Positions 12,401-24,598 of a stretch of DNA of 64,000 nucleotides are shown piece after piece. The notes below the pieces were generated by a model. The model did not search any database. It was not told the DNA's origin and saw nothing but the letters and a program-made list of their open reading frames with translations. The translations under genes were made by a program, and so were the position numbers. Each line of letters opens with the position of its first letter. Within the stretch, counting starts at the first letter, position 1. The stretch comes from Nannochloropsis salina CCMP1776 (lineage: Eukaryota; Sar; Eustigmatophyceae; Eustigmatales; Monodopsidaceae), in assembly GCA_004565275.1 (NCBI GenBank), contig SDOX01000009.1:418007-482006 (forward strand), given 5' to 3'.

Positions 12401-13515
12401 ACTCCGATCGCTCGACGCATCATGTCGAGATAGAATTAGCGGGAGCACAGAAATATTCAGCGGGAGACCATCTTGCTGTGCAAGGGGGCAATCCACTTGA
12501 AGTAGTGAGGCAAGCTGCCAAGGTACTTGGCCTGGAGTTGAGCGACATGTTTCACATTCGAAAGGCCAGCTTGGAAGCCGTAAGCTCTTCTATTATACCT
12601 GAAGGGGCGAAGCTATCTGTTGAAATGATCCTCATGTGGTGCGTCGAACTTCAGCAGACGATGTCAAAGGCACAACTAGCGATCTTAATGGATCGTGCGT
12701 CATGCCCTTATGAAAAGAAGGCGCTGGAGGCCATGAGGAATGCCTACAATGTGGAAGTCGTCAAACGCAAGCGGACTTTGATCGAAGTGCTTGACGCATA
12801 CAACTCTGTCCAAGTAACTCTGGCCGAGCTGTTGACTCTACTCCCCCCGCTTCGACCACGCTATTACTCAATTTCCTCCTCCCCGCTTGCGACGGCTGGG
12901 CATGTATCGGTGACAGTGGGTGTTGTCCGTGGCGACTCCCCCGCGGGTCGCCTGCACTTAGGTGTAGCATCAAATTTTCTCGCGAGTAGGAAAGTTGGCC
13001 AGCTTGTGGGATGTTTTGTGAAGGACACCAAGAGCAACTTCCGCTTGCCTGCTGCAGCAGACGTTCCCATAATTTTGGTAGGTCCCGGAACCGGCGTGGC
13101 ACCTTTTCGGGGATTCTTGTACGATAGGGAGGCGTCAAAAGCCACGGGCACTGCCGTTCTCTTTTTTGGTTGCCGTAATGACGATGATTTTATTTACAGA
13201 GAGGAGCTTAGAGGCTTCAAGGAGCGCGGCGTGCTGAAAGATATGCATGTTGCGTTTTCGCGGAAACTTTCTGGGCGTAAAGTTTACGTGCAACACCTGA
13301 TCGAGCAACAATCCGAAGAGATGCTTAAAATGCTAGAGGCAGGCGCCTACATCTATGTATGCGGAGATGCCAAACACATGGCCCCCGATGTCCGCAAGGC
13401 CTTTGCTAAAATTTTGGCGGAAGGGAAAGGGCTACCCTTATCGGAAGGCGCTGCGCTGATTGACGAGTTAACAATCCAAAAGCGATACATCGAAGACGTA
13501 TGGGCATCTGGTTGA
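9427..13515 (+). CDS. Self-sufficient cytochrome P450-NADPH reductase fusion (CYP102/CYP505-like)
   Basis: A single polypeptide monooxygenase; relatives hydroxylate fatty acids with NADPH. Exons are 9427-9529, 9864-10702 and 10819-13515 (1212 aa). The P450 part has the I-helix motif LAGHDSTST (about residue 390), ESLR (about 436) and the haem motif FSVGHRGCLG (Cys about 515). A linker leads to the FMN domain (LYGSNMGTCET, about 626; YNGTPPDNA; FGCGNSQW). Then come the FAD motif RPRYYSISSSP (about 993), the NADP motif VGPGTGVAPFRGF (about 1068) and the end RYIEDVWASG, as in BM3. Ahead of the P450 sits a segment of about 130 residues absent from BM3 that looks like a small ubiquitin/doublecortin-like fold. 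No signal peptide or membrane anchor is obvious, so cytosolic location is likely. The donor at 10702 was chosen because it alone keeps phase; about 18 residues there are uncertain. Confidence 0.94.
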
Positions 13516-14375
13516 GGAACAACTCGAGGATGTAGACGAACGGATAAAAAAAATTTAGTGGACTGCACGACATAGTTAAATTGACAAAAAGCAAAAGGAG
13601 CAAACCTGTGCGGACATCTTGCAAAGGGGCAATCAACCAAGACAGATGTGCTCCTTATTTGATTTAATATTTGCTTTGAGTTATATATCGCTTTAAACTC
13701 ATGGTCTTCAACGTAATGTATAACTCAGGAGGCGTACGTGATGGGAGGCCAGATAACAGAAAACAAGTAGAGCCGCAGCTGAAAGTGGACGGAGGCCATT
13801 AGTATTCTTCAATGTGCCACCACGCGGTTGATCGTATCGATTGACACGACATACATACATATATATATAACACTGATATCGCATCGGAAAGCCGATAGCG
13901 ATTTGTTCCCGAGAGGTAGTGATCTCTTTTCCCCAGCATCGTAAGAGCGAGATGTGTCCGAACCCGATGATACAAGTTCAAGTTGGGCAGGACCCCACCA
14001 CACTAACGCGATGGACTGGCCTAGTCTGCACAGCGCACGTTATTTTGGCTCCGTAGATTGTGATGGCTAGAAAAGATTTTTTTCGGTGCCATAATTTGAT
14101 GTGGCCTTTCAAAGGGAACGAGCAGAAGACGAGGCGAGTGGGCTCATCATCCACATGCACTACTTCGCTGTCCTCATCTTGTTGAATGTCATTTGCTACA
14201 TGAAAACTTCTGACTGTCACATACTCAGGCCCAGTTTTTCATGTGTTTAAACGAAAGTCTATTCAATGATGCAGCCGCTGCACACACCGGTACACTATCC
14301 GAGGTCGCACATGAAGCAATCCAAGTACATATCTGTATATCGCACTAAAACAACACCTTGCGGACAGGAGACAAC
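13516..14375. other. Intergenic gap (P450 fusion to psb27)
   Basis: It holds the 3' flank of the P450 fusion and the psb27 promoter. A short (TA/CA)-rich tract lies near 13852-13872. A minus-strand open frame at 13978-14220 has codon-like composition but no recognised match and is treated under findings. Confidence 0.4.
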
Positions 14376-15272
14376 ATGCGGGTATTCACTTTCTGCCTTC
14401 TTGCCGCCCCTGCGGCATGCTTCTTGGCGCCGTTGGCCCCAAAATTAAGCAATACAGCTCTCAAGGCTGCCCAAGCCGATAACGATGTAAGCAGAAGTCG
14501 CGGGCATACGGGAAACATAAACAACTTTTATATCTCACTCCTCACCTGACCGTCCGGTATATCCCTCAGGTTTTTAGTCGTTCCGATTTCATGACATCTG
14601 GCGTAGCCGCTATGGCTGGCCTCAGCCTTGTGCTGCCAGCCCTGGCTGCGGAAGAGGGCGGCGTGCCAGCTGCTGCGCCCGTGGATCTCGGCGTCCCGCC
14701 CGTCAACTTCGATCTCTCCAAAGAGTACTACAAGGACGCCGCCCAGGTGGTCAATCACATGAAGTAAGCAGCCGATACTATTCTCGAGGTCAAAAGAAGC
14801 TTGCATGCGCATAGCTCTACGTGGTGTTAATTGTCCTTTCGCTTTTAATTCGATCTCAACTGTATGATATTTGCAGAAGGTCAAAAATTTGGTCACAGTG
14901 CGTGACTATATAAAGAATCTCCGACGGTCCGCTATCTCTTTAATTTGAAGCCTTCAACAACTTTAAAGGTTCTAACGTAGCTTTTTTACGCTTTTCCGTC
15001 GAAGGTACGCAACGTTTATGAACAGGGACACTCCTAACTACGAAAACATCGCTAAGTCGGTCAAGAATGAGATGACGGACTTCGTCTCCTACTACCGCAG
15101 GTTTAACAACGTCGCGGGCAAGCCATCCTTCTCGACGCTGTACACGGCTATTAATGTTATGGCTGGGCATTACGCTTCCTACGGGCCTAAGTTTCCCATT
15201 CCTGAAAAGCGCCGTAAGCGCCTGCAGCAGGAGTTCACTGAGATCGATCGAAACATCAAGCGAAACCGATAA
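14376..15272 (+). CDS. psb27: Photosystem II assembly protein Psb27
   Basis: A lumenal factor that binds CP43 during PSII assembly and repair. Exons are 14376-14486, 14570-14763 and 15005-15272 (190 aa). The leader has three parts: signal peptide MRVFTFCLLAAPAACF, a transit segment, then a hydrophobic lumenal-targeting stretch MTSGVAAMAGLSLVLPALA ending in an AxA-type site before EEGG. The mature four-helix domain begins near NFDLSKEYYKDAAQVVNHMK and includes TPNYENIAKSV, FVSYYRRF, PSFSTLYTAINVMAGHYASYG and the basic end. The GHYASYGP block is diagnostic of the family. Length after processing is about 120 residues, normal for Psb27. Targeting through two plastid steps to the thylakoid lumen is inferred from the leader. 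Confidence 0.94.
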
Positions 15273-15694
15273 ACGGTACGACAGCTTCATTCGGATGTCC
15301 TGTGTATGTGCCACCATTTTATTCGATCAAAGGTATCAGATTTAACAGTTAGCGTTTCACAAGGCGAGAAGCAACCAACACGTTCAACGTTCGGGAGCAC
15401 TCGAGGCCGACCGCCGTCGTTTCTTTCAAAGGAAAAATTTGACAACATGATTTGAAAAATTGCTACTTGAGACATCTATTCTTGCCGTCTACTTTTGTAA
15501 ATCTGGGGTCTACACACCAACTGGGGTGATCTATCGGAGACCTTGAATAAAAGATCGCTTCGTGAGAGGTCGACCCAAAGGTAGGTGAAGTTTCACCGAC
15601 TCCTGCGCCGATCTGACCCAATGTTCCTTTTTTGCAAACAAATGTACAACGAATACCCTCTCTCTCATCGTGAGGACCCGAAATCCCGTTTTTT
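15273..15694. other. Convergent intergenic gap (psb27 / hydrolase)
   Basis: It contains the 3' flanks of both genes. I see nothing else in it. Confidence 0.45.
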
Positions 15695-17627
15695 TCACAA
15701 AACATCCTTCTCTACCGTACAATCGTTTGTGTGAGATGCAGTCGTCCCTCCATTCAAATGTTCGGTCATGACTCCATTTCTTCCGGGCTGAGCCGTCATG
15801 AGAGAGGGCATGGACGGAGAGGCAGGAAGCGGACAAGGCGATACGCTTCTGCTTTCTGCCGTCCGACTTGATGGGCTACCTCCAGACCCTTGCCTCGGTC
15901 TTATAGCTCCACACGCGTCGCAATGACTCAATTCACAGTAGTTTATCAACGTGCACAGCGCGCATGACCACTCCTCTGTACCTGTGCCCGACGGTTTAGG
16001 CTCAGAACTTTGGCCAACGCCGCCTCTCTTTTCCGATTTGCATCCCCTCTCTCCGTCTCGACTTCCTCCCAAAAGATTATGCACCGCGTGCTGGATCTCC
16101 CGTTGCCGAGCTTGAGTCATACCAGTCGGCAATTGCTGCATGGAGCTGCTCTCGAGGAGCATCCCGTCCTCCCTTACGAGGCCTCCGCCCCCCCTCGCCC
16201 TGATCGGTGCAGGCACGTGACCTAGCTCATCAAAGACAAAGCCCTCCTCCCACCGGTTCGAGGTCCTCCCTCTGTCACTACCGTACCCGCCCTCTTCCGA
16301 GTCTTCGCCTTCCTCGTCGCAATAAACCGCGTCCCCGTCCACCACGACTTGCGCCCAGGGAGGAAAGCTGATCCAGGTGGAGGCCCCCGGCAAGATGAAC
16401 TCTTCCTCCAGCTCTAATGTTTGCTGAAGGAAAATGGAGATAGAGTCATACAAGAAACGAGGACGCATCGAATTGTGGTCGCCCTCCACTATCAAGATGT
16501 TCTTATCCCCCCCGTACGCGTCGTGCAGGCGCCGCGCGTGCGAGGGGTCGATAAAGTCGTCGTCGCGGCCCGCCACGAAGAGGGCTGGCATGTAGCAAGC
16601 AGGCGCCTGTGCTATGGGAGCCAGGCTGTGGATGTTGAAATTAGCCTTGCTTTGCACGGAGGACTTGATGAAGCGCAGGGCAAGGCGCGTTACCAGCCGA
16701 GGCACGTGGACCCCGTGCTCCCGGCCCTTCTCCACCACCTCGTCCGCCAACTGCAAAAAATCTGCGAAGGGCGAGTCAAGGATCTAGACATCGGAATGTG
16801 CATGTGGAAAATGAGCCCGTGCAAACTAATGATTGCACATTGAGCGTGAAAGCCTACCACTAACCCTCACCCTAATCCTGAGGGGTCAGCCCCAAGTCTC
16901 CGCGTCTGCGAATTCCACCTACCATGGCTGCCAAAGAGGGGTCGCGCTCGCCATGCATCAATGCGGTAACAGCGCCCATCGATCGACCCCACAGCACGAT
17001 GCGCGAGACGCGGCCTGACCTTCGGAGATGCTCGACGACGGCCTTCAGATCGTCTTTCTCGTAGTAGCCGAGACTAACGAACTCCCCGTCTGAGCGCCCG
17101 GAGCCCGCAAAGTCCAGCGCCACTAATGTAATTCCCAGTGAAAGGCAGAGAGAAAGCTGAGGCAGAGCTTCCACACGCGCGGAGCTGTTCCCGTGCATGT
17201 ACACAACGCACGGAAGAGGTCCTCTCTGCGCGCGGGCCTGGCCTGACGTGCCTTCCTTTCCCGCGCCTCCGTTGCCCTCATCTTTTTCCAGGGGATATTC
17301 CACAGGCTCCCACTGTGAGCATTGAACGCGGAGCCCCCGTTCGTTGACGATCACAAAATCGTTGCGTTGGAAGGCCCGTCCGCAAAAATCAAAGGTAGGA
17401 GGCCCCAGGTGGGTAAGCGAATACTCGGCCCTTGGCGGCCGAATGATCGCGCTCACCACCTCTTGGTAGCCCATGCGGATCATTTGCCAGTAGGAAGGTT
17501 GAGGAGGCGAGACATCTTCACTCGTGGCCGGAGCCGAGTGCCTAAGGCCCATGGCTGCAGGCTGGCCAGAGGCTGGGCGGGCGGGTAAGAGCCCCCCCCA
17601 AAAAAGACAAGGCAGTTTTTCTTCCAA
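15695..17627 (-). CDS. Alpha/beta hydrolase with C-terminal RanBP2-type zinc finger
   Basis: A serine hydrolase of the ABHD/BAAT-like kind; the substrate is unknown. Exons are 16923-17627 and 15695-16783 (597 aa). The N-terminal half carries CVVYMHGNSSARVEA (oxyanion side), LDFAGSGRSDGE and the nucleophile elbow LWGRSMGAV. The acid is in FVAGRDDDFIDPSHA and the histidine in VEGDHNSMRP, so the triad looks complete. A long low-complexity acidic/serine-rich segment follows. Near residue 500 comes W-S-C-x2-C-x10-C-x2-C (WSCALCTLINYCELSHCDAC), a RanBP2-type zinc finger that in other proteins binds ubiquitin or RNA. No signal peptide is evident. A second ATG at 17552 could be the true start. The fusion is unusual; the finger's ligand is not predictable. 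Confidence 0.9.
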
Positions 17628-18422
17628 GAAATGCCTTTTCTCACAAGTTCCACGTCCTCACTGTGCTTCGCAGTCAGATTGAAGTATTGTGAGAAATTAT
17701 GGGACCCTGTCGACGATGATTATTATTGTAATCGTAACTTTGTCAAAGGTACAAGCTGGAAGTCAGCATTAGTTCCAAGGTGCATGGGCACCATCCTCCC
17801 GCGTGTCCCGTAGGCGGCGATCGACCAGACGATGGGCTACTATGTCGGCTGTATATGTCTTAAAAAAAATGTACGCCAATCCCTGGGAGCATGCGCGGCC
17901 AGCTTTCGCAGCCAAGGCAATGGGTCGGAGCACGTCTACGTCTGCCCGGCCTCGCCGAAGTAGCCGCCCCCCCTTCCCTCGATCACCTCTTCCAGCAAAG
18001 CTCCCAGAAATTATAACTCTGACTCGACGTGTGCTTTGCTTAACAAGGTGCTTGCCAGCGCACTCTTTTTGATTTCGTTCACCAGGGCAGACACTATGTC
18101 GCAAAAAATAAAGACTTGACAGTAGCAAATACCAGCGTAATTCGAATCGAAATCCTCATTTCTTCCACACACCTTTTCCAAAGCACTTTCTCTATATAGT
18201 TGCATTTAACTTCCATTTTCCCCTTACACGCGCATTGCTATAGCTGTTTCGCTCTCGCAAAACCAGGAGGCTTCTTTGCCCAGGGACGGCTCATAAGGAG
18301 GGGGGAGGTTGATCCTCGTCGAGGTAGCCCTGAACATGCGTAATCTAACCACCCGGCGTTTATCTATTCAATATCATTCTCAAACTAAGCGAATAGGTAG
18401 GTGTTGTGAATAATTATCCATA
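17628..18422. other. Intergenic gap (hydrolase promoter, GOGAT 3' flank)
   Basis: Both neighbours are on the minus strand. The gap should hold the hydrolase promoter and the glutamate synthase 3' UTR. Open frames here are short, overlap on both strands and match nothing I know. Confidence 0.45.
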
Positions 18423-21400
18423 TTACTCTGCGGATGCCTTGACGTTCGCATCCTTTACCTCAGGAACGCTTGACTCTGCGGGGGGCACAACCTGGTGAAA
18501 TTTGCCCACGTGTGCATTCCAGTTCTTCAAAATCACATTAGCTTTAGCACTTCCTGTCGCGTTCAAATAATCGACAAGAATAGCCTTCAGCTGCGCGTCT
18601 CCGGCCTTCGTCTGAATCCGTTGTGTCTTGACAATGCCCGTGTTCACCAGTTTGTCGAACGGGAGACTCGAGGATGCGATCGCATCGTCCTCGTAGACAT
18701 ATGCCAAGCCGCCGGTCATTCCCGCCCCGACGTTCTTCCCGACTCGACCAAGGCAGACGACAATGCCGCCAGTCATGTACTCACACATGTGGTCGCCTGC
18801 TCCCTCTACAACAGCCACGGCGCCCGAGTTGCGTACAGCGAAACGCTCCCCTGCGCGCCCGAGGGCGTACAGGATTCCCCCCGTGGCCCCGTACAGGCAG
18901 GTGTTCCCCGCGATCACTTGATCGGGGAACGACACGTCGGTACGCTTTCGAAAGTCTGGATGCGGCACAATGACCACGCGCCCGCCGTTCATACCCTTCC
19001 CAACGTAGTCGTTGGCCTCCCCCTCCAGCCGCACGTCCATGCCGGCCACTGCGAAGGCCCCGAAGCTCTGTCCTGCCGAGCCGCGAAATCGCAAGTCTAG
19101 CTGACCCTTAAAGCCCCGGTTTCCGTAGCGTTTTGCTATTTCGCCCGCCAATCGCGCTCCCACGGCGCGGTCAGTGTTCACGATGTCGATGGTCTCCCTG
19201 TGCGAAGCGTGTTGTGCGATTGCCGGAGCTACCGACTCGAAGATGTCGTCGTCCAACATGGGGCCATTCGAGTGCACGCCATCGTGCCGCAGCCAAGCCC
19301 GGTCCTGGCGGCTGTCGGGAAGTTGCGTCAAGAAGTCCATATTCAGTGCCCGCGTTTTGGTCAGGGCCACGTCCTCGCGAGGCTTCAGCAGGTCCGCCCG
19401 CCCGATCACCTCGTCCAGGGATCGGTAGCCGAACTCTGCCAAAAGGCCTCGGACCTCCTCCGCGACCATCGCGAAGTAATTCACCACGTCCGCAGGCGTG
19501 CCAGGAAATTTAGCGCGAAGGTCTTCCCGCTGCGTGGCCACCCCCACAGGGCAGTTGTTCGTGTGGCAGATGCGGGCCATAATGCACCCTGCCGCCACCA
19601 TTGCGATGGTCCCGAAACCGTACTCCTCGCCTCCCATCAAGGCTGCCTGCAAGATGTCGTAGCCCGTCTTGAAGCCCCCGTCCACTCGCAACAAAACTCT
19701 CCCTCGCAGGCCGTTCTCCATCAAAGTGCGATGGACTTCAGCCAGGCCTAGCTCCCACGGGCTTCCTGCGTGCTTGATCGAGCTCAAGGGCGAGGCGCCA
19801 GTTCCTCCGTCGTGGCCCGAGATCTGAATCACGTCGGCATTGGCCTTGGAGACGCCGGCAGCGATGGTGCCAATGCCCACCTCCGCCACGAGCTTGACCG
19901 AGACGCGGGCGCGAGGATTGATGGCGTGCAGATCGAAGATGAGCTGCGCCAGGTCCTCGATGGAGTAGATGTCATGGTGGGGAGGGGGCGAGATCAGGGT
20001 CACGCCGGCTTTAGAGGAACGCAGCCCCGCAATGTAGTCGTCGATTTTCTTCCCCGGGAGCTGGCCGCCCTCGCCGGGTTTTGCCCCCTGCGCGATCTTG
20101 ATCTCGATCTGGTCGGCATTCATCAGGTACTCGGGCGTGACCCCGAAGCGGCCCGACGCCACCTGCTTGATCGCCGAGGTGGCAATGTCTCCGTTTCGCA
20201 GGCCCTTCAGGTGTGGCAGGCGGGGAGACAAGCCGGTGGCCTGGTCCACGTCCTTGAGGGGCTCGAAACGGACAGGGTCTTCTCCCCCCTCCCCGCTGTT
20301 CGATTTGCCACCTATGCGGTTCATGGCAATCGCCAAGGTCTCGTGCGCCTCCCGAGATAAGGCACCCAAAGACATGCCACCCGTGCAGAAGCGGCGCATG
20401 ATGGCTTCCACGGGCTCTACGTCTGACAGAGGGACAGGCGGGCGGTCGGACTGAATCTCGAGAAGGTCTCTCAGAGTGGTAGGAGGACGCTCCGCAACTG
20501 CTTTGCTGAAAAGCTCGTACTGACTTATGTCACCATCTCCATTGACCGCCTTATGTAGCAATTTGGATAGCTGGGGACTGTTGTGGTGGTATTCGCCTTT
20601 GACCATGAACTTGTAGAAGCCGTAGTTCTCCAGTTTCCGGCTCCCAGCCCCTCCCCGCATCTCCAAAGCCTTGGCCACAAAACCCCCTACTTCCTGCGCT
20701 AGATCTGACACTGAGAGCCCGCCCACGCGAGAGGGGGTACCGCGAAAGCCCAGCTGCAACAGATCGTGGCCAATTCCTATGGCCTCAAATATCTGCGCTC
20801 CCGTGTAGGACTCTATGAGGGAGATGCCCATCTTGGACATGACCTTCAAGAGGCCGGCTTCGTTGGCGTCGCGGTAGTTCAGCAGGGCCTGCTCCAGTGT
20901 CAGCCGAGGGAGCACCCCAGACTCCATTTGTACCTGTGTCTTTTTTTCCCCGTGCCAGTCCCGCACTGCTTGAAGGGCTAGGTAGGGATGCACAGCGCTT
21001 GCTCCATAGCCAATCAGGCATGCCAGCTGATGCGTGTTCCACGCTTGACCAGTCTCTATCACCAACGACGCCCGCATTCTCAAACCCTCTTCGATAAGCC
21101 GATGGTGCACCGCGCCCACTGCCAAGAGCGGGGGAATGTAAGTAAGCTCGCCCTCAAGGTCGCTGCCAAGTCGGTCGGAGAGCAAGAGAACCTCCACGCC
21201 CCCCGAAACCGTCTTGACAGCCTCGTTGCAAAGACGATCGACGGCTGCTCGGAGCCCCTCAGGCCCGTCGGTAAGTGGGTAGACAGTGGAGAGGGAGCGG
21301 GAAGGGAACTTGGGGGTGCTCATCACCAGGTCAAGCTCCGCTGAATTGAGCAAGGGGCTCTCCAGGCGCAGAAGCCGGGCGTTTTCTTCGTTCGGTTCCA

Positions 21401-23559
21401 ATACATTCCCTTTCCGCCCGAGCGAGACCTTGAGTGACATCACGGTTCCCTCACGGAGGGGGTCGATGGGCGGGTTCGTCACCTGAGCAAAGCGCTGCTT
21501 GAAGTAGTTGTAGAGAGTGTGCGGCCGCGAGGAGAGGACGGCCAGGGGAATGTCGTCGCCCATGCAGTAGGTGCTCTCCTTGCCTGTGCTGGCCATATCC
21601 GCTATGATCATCTCCGTGTCCTCCAGGCTCCACCCGAACTTGGTCAGCTGTAAAGGCAGGTCGGCCACCTGGTCCATCATCGACTCCTGGGCGAAGGGCT
21701 GCCGAGGGATGGAGAGGGAGTGCCGCTCTATCCACTCTCCGTAGGGCTTGCGGCTCGTCACGTCCTGCCCGATCTCGTCGTTATGCAGGAAGACGCCCCT
21801 CTCTAGATCCACGGCGATCATGTCCCCGGGGCCCAGCCGGCCCCGCTCCTTGACACGGCCCTCGTCAATGGGCACCGCGCCGGTTTCGCTCATCATGCAT
21901 ACTAAGCCATCTTCCGTCACAAGGTACCTGGCAGGCCGCAGACCATTCCGATCCAGCTTTGCACCCATCATCTTGCCATCGCTGAATACGAGCAGCGCCG
22001 GCCCGTCCCAGGCCTCCTGGATGCCGCTGTGGTAGTCGTAGAAGGCTTGGAGCGCAGGCCGGCTCTCCAAGTCGGGCAGGCTGGTGTAGGCCTCGGGCAC
22101 CAGCACCATCAGTCCCTCCGCCGCGTCCCGACCTGCGCGCACAAGAAGCTCAAAGGCGCTGTCCAGATTGGCGGAGTCGGACTTGGCCACATCCACCACA
22201 GGCTCCAGGCCCTCGGCCCCTTGGGTATCGCAGCTCTCGAGCAGGGAGAGATTGTCTGGTCGCACCAGCTTGTCGAAATCGCATTGCTGGTTCAGGTCCG
22301 AGGAATGCGCACGAGCCCAATTAATGTTGCCCAACAACGTGTTGATCTCCCCGTTGTGGCCAAGGAGGCGCATGGGCTGGGCCAGGGGCCAGCGAGGCAT
22401 GGTGTTGGTGCTGAAGCGACGGTGGTAGATAGCCCACCGTGTCTCGTACTCGGGGTTGGCTAAATCGCCGTAGAATTCTCGCAGCACGACCGACCGCACC
22501 ATGCCCTTGTAGACTATCGTGCGACTAGAGAGAGAGCATAGGTATGTCCCCTTGCCCAAGTCCATCTGACCGGCTTCCCGAAAGCACACGACCAGCGAGC
22601 GCCGAAAGAGATACAGCGCTCGTTCCAATGCATCACCTGTTATGCCTGGCGCGCGCAAAAAAAATTGTTGTATTTTCGGCATGGCCTCTCGCGCCAGCTT
22701 ACCCAGCTTTTCCTCATTGACTGGCACCTCCCGCCAGCCCGCGAACTCAAAGCCCTTCTTTCTTGCCGATGCCTCAATCACTTTCATCGCCCCCTGCGCT
22801 TGTTGCATATCCTGCGATAAAAAGGCCATTCCCACGCCTGTATGAGCCTGGTCAGCCTCTTCAACCCCCAGCAATTTCCATGGAACTGCTGTCATAACCC
22901 CAGCTCCGTCACCCGAGTCCTATTCATCGGGGTTAAACGAGAAAGGGTAAGGAAAATGGAGCACGCAGGCAATACCCGAACAGAGATACATGTATTCTAG
23001 GCATAACGATACTATATGTCATTATCCGCGGCTTGTCAAGCTGAGTGGAAGATGCGGTTGTCTTCGAAGGCTTTTTAACACAGCAGACATTTGGCCTCCC
23101 CCGGCATGAACTCACCTGGTCGGCCGAGCACGCCCCCCGGTGCTCCATGCAGCCTAGTGCCACCAAAGCCTTGCTCAAGACCGCTCCTGGTCCGGCTTTC
23201 CCTGTCATATCAGCGATGAAGCCGACGCCGCAAGCATCGCGCTCTCCAACAAGGTGCTCGGGGCCCCAGTCGGACCTGTCTACGTTGCAAGTAGAGCTCC
23301 AACATGATGTGTCTGGACGAAGCCAAGCAGACGACTTATGCCCGCTTCCGCTACTTCTGGCAACGTTGCTGCTCACATGATCTGCGAAAAAGGCTTGAAC
23401 CCGCCTCGCTACTGTGACGTGTGGCACACTGGCCCTCGAACGAGCTGTTGGCAAAAAGGTGCCAGGTCCGAACGCTTGGACATGACAAGATGCCGCAATC
23501 AGACCAAGAATCAGCACTTTACGGGCCCAACACCTTGCAATGGTCGGCCTTGTCTTCAT
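18423..23559 (-). CDS. gltB: Ferredoxin-dependent glutamate synthase (Fd-GOGAT), plastid
   Basis: Transfers the glutamine amide to 2-oxoglutarate, giving two glutamates, with electrons from ferredoxin; it is the second step of plastid ammonium assimilation. Exons are 23116-23559 and 18423-22919 (1646 aa). The start at 23559 gives [20 protein letters not shown]..., a signal peptide ending HVQA|FGPG. The class II amidotransferase domain should be cleaved before Cys about 110 in RDACGVGF. Then come the central domain, the FMN/synthase barrel ([25 protein letters not shown]), the [3Fe-4S] cysteines in [20 protein letters not shown], and the C-terminal beta-helix with [14 protein letters not shown]. 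Length and lack of a fused or neighbouring NADH subunit favour the ferredoxin type. The very large second exon has no intron. Confidence is high. Confidence 0.97.
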
Positions 23560-24598
23560 TTTTTTTGGGATGAGGCTTAGATGCCAAGGCTCCATTCGAA
23601 CGCAGGCCAAAACAGAACTTCCTTACCTCCTCCCCCTTCATGTATGGTGGGAAGAGGGAAGAGTCAGCGAACGTAAGCCTACAAATAGTGGCCATATATT
23701 CTTGGCAGAGGGCGTCGTTGCAAGAAAATGTGTTTGAAGGTCCATCTGTTTGATGCAGATCCCATTACCTCCGTCCGTGTCACCACTAGTGGCTGGTCGG
23801 GCGGAGATAGATACAGGCGATGGGGCTAAAAGGGGCCAACGGGCGCGAGAGGAGAGCGCCTCGGCCGTCAGGGGCTCCTGCAAAACACTCTACTGTCACG
23901 TACGAGCTTTACTTGAATGATGGACAGATGTGTGCACCCGGCTACCCAGACAGGGCTCTTGTAGTCCTTTGCTCAATTTTTTGCGTTTATCACTATGACT
24001 GGATGGCGGCTGGAGGGATGACCAATCCAGGCCCTCGTGTCGTGGCGGGGGCTCCTCACGTCACATAAGACAACGTTTACTCGACACAGCCAAGTGCAAA
24101 TTGCATAAACTTGTGTGTTTTTACCAAAATCTACAACTTTCACATTCACGAATTCAAGATATTATTGCCATTCACTTAAATGCGAGATAGCTGCCTTGGC
24201 TAGACCTGGTCCCGTGCATGTCCAGCAACTCCCTCCCTACACCTACTACTCGTAGGTGCGGCGGAAGTTCGCCGCTCATGGGCCATGGAACAAACTTCGT
24301 ACTCCCACTGACCGAACAAAGAAAAAGTAGATTCTCACACTTAAGCTGCATTCTTTTTCTTCCTTGCGCGAGGGCGACGTTCCCGATGATGGCAATTGGC
24401 TACACACAACCAGTAGAAAATATGGAAAGTAGTTCTATCAATGATCTTTCCAGTCACACCATATCATTGCTTCACCCGATCCGCCGTGCTTGATTAACCC
24501 GAAGTTATTCCCACCGAAAAAAGTGCAGACTCCCTCGACGCCGATGCGCTTGTTTTAGACATCTCTTATACCACTTTAAGTCGGTGGCTACCAACAAG
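23560..24598. other. Intergenic gap upstream of Fd-GOGAT
   Basis: About 1 kb with the GOGAT promoter on one side and the 3' flank of the first copy of the duplicated gene on the other. Open frames are short and unconvincing. I see no RNA gene. Confidence 0.45.

Noticed and set aside
16855-16885. Telomere-like CCCTAA runs in the hydrolase intron
   Set aside because: Only three imperfect units; too few to call an interstitial telomere repeat.
19133-22463. Several plus-strand frames of 100-200 codons inside the Fd-GOGAT gene
   Set aside because: All are antisense shadows of the conserved glutamate synthase reading frame.
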